A stretch of DNA of 46,339 nucleotides from Acetatifactor sp. GTDB taxonomy: Bacteria; Bacillota; Clostridia; Lachnospirales; Lachnospiraceae. Below, in pieces: positions 41,375 through 46,339 of this stretch. A program made the translations under genes and the position numbers. The first letter of the stretch is position 1, and each line of letters opens with the position of its first letter. The stretch covers positions 1-46,339 of the forward strand of contig JAHBAA010000132.1 in NCBI GenBank assembly GCA_018385425.1, read 5' to 3'. The notes under the pieces are model-generated. The model was not told where the DNA came from. It saw only the letters and a program-made list of their open reading frames with translations, and searched no databases.

Positions 41375-41420
41375 CCAATTGTTTCTCTGTCTGATCGGCG
41401 GAGAAACAGTTGGGTTTTTT
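41375..41420 (+). terminator. Terminator of codY
   Basis: CCAATTGTTTCTC (41375-41387) pairs with GAGAAACAGTTGG (41401-41413), 13 base pairs with one G-U, followed by six T. Confidence 0.88.
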
Positions 41421-41433
41421 GTTATTCAGGTTG

Positions 41434-41447
41434 GTAAAACGTTTTAC
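41434..41447. promoter_or_regulatory. Perfect 14-base palindrome ahead of the surface protein gene
   Basis: GTAAAACGTTTTAC (41434-41447) sits immediately before the GGAGG ribosome site (41448-41452) of the Cna-B protein gene. It looks like an operator half-site pair of LacI/CcpA type, but the spacing does not fit a standard catabolite-responsive element. As RNA it could also fold, but the arms would meet with no loop. An ATG at 41457 opens a two-codon frame (ATG AGA TGA) whose stop overlaps the real start. Confidence 0.45.
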
Positions 41448-41461
41448 GGAGGATACATGAG

Positions 41462-44400
41462 ATGAAAAGACTGCTGAAGAGAATATTGGCATTCGCATTA
41501 TCAGTGACATTGATGGCAGGGATGATCCCCGAGGTGGCTTGGGCGCGAACGGCGGATCCTGAGGATACGATCAATGTCTCTGTGAAGATCGGCGGAGTAG
41601 ATATCTCATCTGTGACGCAGATCAAGCAGGATGATCCGATTCAGATCGATATTGATTGGGCTCTGGCAGAGGGAGATAAGCTTCCTGATCCCGGGGACAC
41701 CGAGTACACTTATAGTGTCGAGCTTTCTCCCATGAAAAATGTAAGCATTCCTGATATCGCAGATCCGAGAGACATTATCTCCGGCGGAAATGTGGTAGGT
41801 AAGGCGACGGTAATCGGCGGAGTGCTGATCCTGAAACTGACGGATGAGTCTTTTCTGCGCACCGATATAGGCCGTCATGCGGGTGCTTCCATCAGCGGAA
41901 CCATCGACGACGGAGGGGAATCTCATGGAGATGGGGAGAAGGTCCCGGTGATCATCGGCGGCACAAACTACGGAGAATTTTTCTGGGACAACGGAACCCT
42001 TCCCGGCAATCTTCAGGTCTCAAAGGCTGCAGCCGGCCCTGCGGAATATGTCGGAGACAAGTGGGTTCAGAAGTATACGGTTCGATTTGTCTCCCAGGAT
42101 AATAAGACAACCATTCAGTCTGTTGCGGATATCTCCGGCACCGGGCTGACAGCCGTTGGCAATTTTACGGTGAAGACCAATACGGGTACTACGCTTGCCA
42201 AGGGGGCAGGAGAGACTCTTTCCGGTCTGAGTGACTTAAACGGCGTCGTTCTGGAGAAGGATGGCGTGATCGAAGTGGAATATTCCATGGAGATCCAGGA
42301 CCCTGAGGGAGCCTTTCTGATCGATGGGTATCAGGCTGACAAGTTTGAAAACACCTTGAGCACTACGTGGAAGAATACCAAAAATGATACGCCTCATGTA
42401 TCTGAGCCGAAAGCCGGTATCAGCGTGACAAAACCCAGTGTGGATAAGACGCTGAATGCAGGGGCTGCTGATGACAGTCAGGTGTGGACGATTACCATCA
42501 GTCTGGGTGATCTGGTGAAGTCGGGCAAGACTCTGAATGATATTCTGACCGGAGCAGATCCTGTTGTGGAGATCCCCGGTACCGGACTGGTACCTGTGAG
42601 TACACTTGGCAGCGGTGATTTTGTGGAAACCCCTGCCGGCAGCGGGAATTACGTGGCGACTTATGAGACGAAGCTGAGTGATGAGTATAAGGGATATGAG
42701 AGCCGGACTGTGAACAACAAAATCGAGGTGAACACAGTATACGGCAAACTCACCGACACGGAAAATTATACTACTGAGGGTGTTTCCGGTTCCACTGTGA
42801 CAAAGGCTGCGGACAGCTATTCCGGTGGTGTGATCACTTGGAATATTACGCTGAACAATGTGGATAAGGATTCCAAAAAAGTATATCTTATGGATAATAC
42901 GAACGAGTATTACCATCAGGATTCCAAAACGCTCACGGATCATACCGCTGTCGGTAATGTGTGGGTCAACGAAATAAAAGTTGTGGAGAACGGTGTCATC
43001 ACCGCTGCCGGGGCCAGTGTGATCTCAAATGTGGATCTCTACGGAAACCCTGTCAGTGAGAGTACATTCATCGGTAAGAACACACAGATTCTTTTCCGGG
43101 ATTCTTTCATCAACAGCAATAACGGTGCACCTATCGCGATTCGGATGGAGACTAAGCTGGACGATCCCACTTTGTCCATGAAGGATCGGATCTATCACAA
43201 CAAGGTCTACCTGAACTATACCACAAAGGATGATCAAGACAAGAGTAAGAATGCCGAGGCCGTGTATGAAAATACTTCACTGCCGGTAAATGTGATCAAG
43301 AAGACCGGTGAAAAAAATGAGGCTGACCTTGCAATCAAGTATACTATTGTGCTGGATGCGGATTCCATGACATATCTGGACAGTTCTCTGGGAAAGAGTA
43401 TTATTCTGAAGGACAAGCTTCCCGATGGAATGGTTTTGGATTCGTCCTTTACGGTGCAGTTTGATAATGCTGTTTTGAATGAGTGGGGCTTTGTGGCAAT
43501 GAAACTGAGCGAAGAGTCCGGCACCTACTATACCACGGACCCTTCTGTGCTTCCCACGGCACCGGGCTTCTGGCAGCATTACAATCCAAATGACCCTGAG
43601 AAGACAAAGTCTGTGCCCGTCAGCAGCCTGCGGATCAATGGAACCGCTTCTTTTGATGCGCTGACCGGGGAAGTAACATTTTCGATCCCGATTACCGAGA
43701 ATTATGATATCGTGAAAAGCTATTTTGCACAATACTGGTCGGGGAAGAAGACACAGATGCTGGTTACTTATCAGGCAAAGGTAGCGGATCCGGAGGCGTA
43801 TGATAAAGAGGGCCTGACCAAAACCTTTACCAATCAGGTGGTGGGTGAGTACAACGACACGAGTCTCGGCACACCCGGAGTGGATACTCAAAGTCTGTCT
43901 CCTCATAAAATGGTTACGAAGTCAAACAGCTATACACCGGGAACATTGATTGGAATAGACGGAGTCAATTATAATGCCATTCCCTATTCTATCGATGTGA
44001 ATCCCTATGCCTATGACCTATCCGTCGGTCAACTGGTTGCAGTGGACAAGCTTTGCAGGGAACTGTCTCATTATCTGGATTCGATCAAAGTGTATGATAT
44101 GACCGGAGGAGTCAAGACAGAACTGAGCCAGGGGCTTGGAGCTGACCAGTATTCCTACCGCTACAATGCTTCCGAGAATGCAGTTGAGTTTACATTGCCG
44201 GATTCCAAGCATCTGCAGATCGAGTACCTTGCTCTGATCAATGTATATGCAGGCACCAAGGTCGGCGATGAAACACTTAAGAGCTTTACGGCAGTCAATG
44301 AGTTCCTGCTCAGCGGATACACGGAAGATAATGCGAAAGCCAGCGACAGTTTTTATGCCACGGTTGCAAGAGATACCTACTGGGCTGTATCAAAGAACTG

Positions 44401-46252
44401 CAGCATCAAGATCAGAAAATTCTGGACGGACGAAGGTGTTTTCAAAACGGTTGTAGGTTCTGAATTCGCAGTGTATAAGACTTCCTACAGCGGCGGTTCT
44501 TTTGTCAGGGGGGACAGACACAGCGTAGGCTCTGTGGACTCCTGGAAGGTCGTAAGCGAGAGCGGAGTAGTGACTATCAGCGGTTTGAATTATGATCAGA
44601 TCTATGAGCTGTCGGAGATAACTGCCGGTGAATATACGGATCCGATTACCAACGAAAAGACATTCATGAAGTTAAGCTCTGCACCATACTATTTTATCGT
44701 GCCTTCTTCCACACTGGATATTTCCACGATCCCTCCCGAGGTGAAGATATTCTCCTCCGGAAGCTATCTGTTTTTTGAAAATGAGGAAGCAGAGACGATC
44801 AACATATCCGTGCGGAAGGAATGGGAAGATGATGACAACAGAGACGGACTGCGGGCTTCCGAAGTAATTGTCAGACTGTACGCAGACGGAGCATACACCG
44901 GTCAGTACAAGACGCTGAATGCCGGAAACAGCTGGTCTGCTGAATTTACCGGACTGAATAAGAAAAATGGGGAGCTTTCCATTCTCTATACGATAGATGA
45001 GGATATAATTCCCGGCTATACGAAAGAGATTACCGGGGATATGTCGTCCGGCTATACCGTAACCAACCGTCATACTCCGGAGAAGACAAGCGTCAGCGTG
45101 AGCAAGGTGTGGGAGGATGATGATAACAGGGATGGCATCCGACCCGCAAGCGTTACCGTGAAGCTGTTCGCCGATGGGGTGGATACCGGTCTGGGCAAGA
45201 CTCTCTATGCAGGCAACAGCTGGGCAGCAACCTTTACGGACCTGAATAAGAAGAGCGGCGGTACAGAGATCGCCTATACGATCGAAGAAGCTGCAGTAAG
45301 CGGCTACCTTTCCGATGTGACCGGAACAGCGGCTGCCGGTTATATCGTAACCAACAGGCATACTCCCGAGACACGCTCTATTCCTGTGGAAAAGAGCTGG
45401 CTGGATGATTCCGATCGGGATGGAATCAGACCTGCAAGTATCACCTATCGACTTCTGGCCAACGGAGTGGAGGTGGACAGTAAAACTGTAGACGGAACCC
45501 CTGACTGGAACTGGATTTTCACTGACAAGCCGGTTTATGACCATGGCGTTGCCATTGTATATACGGTGAAAGAAGATGCGGTATCGGGATATACCACAGT
45601 TGTTGACACAATCTCCACACCGGGTATTGTGAAAGTCATCAACAGCCATACTCCCGAGAAGACCGGTGTCAGCGTGACGAAGGTTTGGGATGATAGCTTT
45701 GACCAGGACGGCATCCGCCCGAGCAGCGTAACCGTGAAGCTATATGCCAACGGTACTTACACAGGTGTCACCAAAACCCTGAACGAAGGCAACAGCTGGT
45801 CGGCAACCTTTACAGATCTAAACAAGAAGAGCGGCGGTACGGACATTGTTTATACAATCGCGGAAGCTGAAGTGACCGGCTACACTTCCAATGTGACCGG
45901 GACAGCGGCAGCCGGTTATACCGTAACCAACAGCCATACTCCCGAGAAGACCAGCGTCAGCGTGACGAAGGTCTGGGACGATAGCCTTGACCAGGACGGC
46001 AAGAGAGCGTCCTACGGAGTGACCCTGTATGCAGACGGCATTGCAGTGGGAAGCGAAGTGACGCTTGCAAAGACAGACCTTACCTACACATGGACGAATC
46101 TGCCCAAATATAAGAACGGCGGAACGTTGATCAAGTATACGGTGAAGGAGACCACAGTACCTGACGGTTATACAGGGGTGATCACCGGAACGGCGGCTGC
46201 CGGCTATACCGTAACCAACAGCCACACTCCAGACAAGACAGCGTCAGCGTGA
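41462..46252 (+). CDS. Secreted isopeptide/Cna-B repeat surface protein, truncated by a frameshift
   Basis: This 1596-residue cell-surface protein has a signal peptide (about residues 1-28, cleavage after EVAWA). The long N-terminal region (about 30-1100) consists of beta-rich segments of the kind found in adhesins and fimbrial proteins with isopeptide-forming or collagen-binding-like domains. A prealbumin-like domain (about 980-1105, KIRKFWTDEGVFKTVVGSEF) follows, then five Cna-B repeats (about 96 residues each) from residue 1113. The frame ends at TGA 46250-46252 just inside a sixth repeat, where one base appears missing (46236-46240); the other frame continues to the window edge. No LPXTG anchor is present in the truncated product, so as read it would not be wall-anchored. 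The start is ATG 41462 with GGAGG 9 bases upstream. Confidence 0.82.
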   Translation: MKRLLKRILAFALSVTLMAGMIPEVAWARTADPEDTINVSVKIGGVDISSVTQIKQDDPIQIDIDWALAEGDKLPDPGDTEYTYSVELSPMKNVSIPDIADPRDIISGGNVVGKATVIGGVLILKLTDESFLRTDIGRHAGASISGTIDDGGESHGDGEKVPVIIGGTNYGEFFWDNGTLPGNLQVSKAAAGPAEYVGDKWVQKYTVRFVSQDNKTTIQSVADISGTGLTAVGNFTVKTNTGTTLAKGAGETLSGLSDLNGVVLEKDGVIEVEYSMEIQDPEGAFLIDGYQADKFENTLSTTWKNTKNDTPHVSEPKAGISVTKPSVDKTLNAGAADDSQVWTITISLGDLVKSGKTLNDILTGADPVVEIPGTGLVPVSTLGSGDFVETPAGSGNYVATYETKLSDEYKGYESRTVNNKIEVNTVYGKLTDTENYTTEGVSGSTVTKAADSYSGGVITWNITLNNVDKDSKKVYLMDNTNEYYHQDSKTLTDHTAVGNVWVNEIKVVENGVITAAGASVISNVDLYGNPVSESTFIGKNTQILFRDSFINSNNGAPIAIRMETKLDDPTLSMKDRIYHNKVYLNYTTKDDQDKSKNAEAVYENTSLPVNVIKKTGEKNEADLAIKYTIVLDADSMTYLDSSLGKSIILKDKLPDGMVLDSSFTVQFDNAVLNEWGFVAMKLSEESGTYYTTDPSVLPTAPGFWQHYNPNDPEKTKSVPVSSLRINGTASFDALTGEVTFSIPITENYDIVKSYFAQYWSGKKTQMLVTYQAKVADPEAYDKEGLTKTFTNQVVGEYNDTSLGTPGVDTQSLSPHKMVTKSNSYTPGTLIGIDGVNYNAIPYSIDVNPYAYDLSVGQLVAVDKLCRELSHYLDSIKVYDMTGGVKTELSQGLGADQYSYRYNASENAVEFTLPDSKHLQIEYLALINVYAGTKVGDETLKSFTAVNEFLLSGYTEDNAKASDSFYATVARDTYWAVSKNCSIKIRKFWTDEGVFKTVVGSEFAVYKTSYSGGSFVRGDRHSVGSVDSWKVVSESGVVTISGLNYDQIYELSEITAGEYTDPITNEKTFMKLSSAPYYFIVPSSTLDISTIPPEVKIFSSGSYLFFENEEAETINISVRKEWEDDDNRDGLRASEVIVRLYADGAYTGQYKTLNAGNSWSAEFTGLNKKNGELSILYTIDEDIIPGYTKEITGDMSSGYTVTNRHTPEKTSVSVSKVWEDDDNRDGIRPASVTVKLFADGVDTGLGKTLYAGNSWAATFTDLNKKSGGTEIAYTIEEAAVSGYLSDVTGTAAAGYIVTNRHTPETRSIPVEKSWLDDSDRDGIRPASITYRLLANGVEVDSKTVDGTPDWNWIFTDKPVYDHGVAIVYTVKEDAVSGYTTVVDTISTPGIVKVINSHTPEKTGVSVTKVWDDSFDQDGIRPSSVTVKLYANGTYTGVTKTLNEGNSWSATFTDLNKKSGGTDIVYTIAEAEVTGYTSNVTGTAAAGYTVTNSHTPEKTSVSVTKVWDDSLDQDGKRASYGVTLYADGIAVGSEVTLAKTDLTYTWTNLPKYKNGGTLIKYTVKETTVPDGYTGVITGTAAAGYTVTNSHTPDKTASA

Positions 46253-46339
46253 CGAAGGTCTGGGACGATAGCTCTGACCAGGACGGCAAGAGAGCGTCCT
46301 ACGGAGTGACCATGTATGCAGACGGCACAGCAGTGGGAA
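44798..46339 (+). repeat. Tandem Cna-B repeats, period about 288 bases
   Basis: Repeats start near 44798, 45089, 45374, 45661, 45950 and 46239 (the last incomplete at the window edge). Each encodes a KVWDDxxDxDGxRP-type opening, a central T-L-N-x-G-N-S-W or equivalent, and a closing GYTVTNSHTP linker. Copies 5 and 6 are nearly identical at the DNA level over the visible 90 bases, while copies 1-3 have diverged, suggesting recent expansion at the 3' side. Confidence 0.85.
46240..46339 (+). pseudogene. Out-of-frame continuation of the Cna-B protein (sixth repeat)
   Basis: After the apparent loss of one C in AAGACCAGC (repeat 5) to AAGACAGC (repeat 6), the frame starting at 46240 reads SVSVTKVWDDSSDQDG and stays open to the window end, matching repeat 5 closely. 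It is the true continuation of the gene, partial at the right edge. Confidence 0.7.

Noticed and set aside
41431-41447. Catabolite-responsive element (CcpA site) ahead of the surface protein
   Set aside because: The palindrome is symmetrical about CG, but the distance between the TG and CA ends does not fit the cre consensus; kept only as an unassigned palindrome.

Overview
This window looks like a chromosomal segment of a Gram-positive anaerobe of the class Clostridia, most probably family Lachnospiraceae. The evidence is the gene content and order: dgt-dnaG-rpoD-trmK, ispG-polC (a Firmicutes-type PolC replicase), topA-codY, a class A RNase P RNA, CmpB-type membrane proteins, strong AGGAGG ribosome binding sites, and TTGACA-N17-TATAAT promoters. 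Base composition is close to even. I see no insertion sequence, phage or plasmid gene, or CRISPR array. The species is not determined.

Layout. Bases 1-1237 hold the C-terminal part of a Y-family (DinB/UvrX-like) DNA polymerase, split by an in-frame TAA, followed by its YolD-like partner. Next come an aminoglycoside adenylyltransferase-like protein and a cardiolipin synthase (1290-3712). From 3789 to 9257 there is a self-contained regulated operon: a consensus promoter, a 21-codon leader ORF, nested hairpins, a strong intrinsic terminator, then two unusual ABC exporters (PH-like domain and zinc ribbon ahead of the membrane domain) flanking a DUF1854 protein. A solute-binding lipoprotein follows, with its ribosome binding site inside a terminator-like hairpin. 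After tRNA-Leu(CAG) come a condensation-fold acyltransferase and a zinc-ribbon membrane protein (to 13983).

14124-18893 is the macromolecular synthesis cluster (dgt, dnaG, rpoD, trmK), followed by a TGS-domain nucleoside kinase and rnpB. 21131-25887 is a tight five-gene operon: a trypsin-like lipoprotein, a COG0523 GTPase with a His/Cys-rich repeat tail, a second divergent GTPase with a CC-motif C-terminal domain, YlmH and a CmpB-like membrane protein. A two-component system (26079-28818), ispG-polC (29031-34793) and two identical tRNA-Glu(CTC) genes come next. An AraC regulator diverges from an oxidoreductase/isomerase pair (35110-38118). topA and codY follow, and the window ends in a large secreted Cna-B repeat protein whose repeat array carries an apparent 1-base frameshift at about 46236-46240.

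The most interesting regions are the leader-peptide/attenuator control of the ABC-DUF1854 operon, the paired metal-type GTPases, and the two disrupted reading frames at the two ends of the window. All functions are inferred from reading motifs and gene order; no database search was run.
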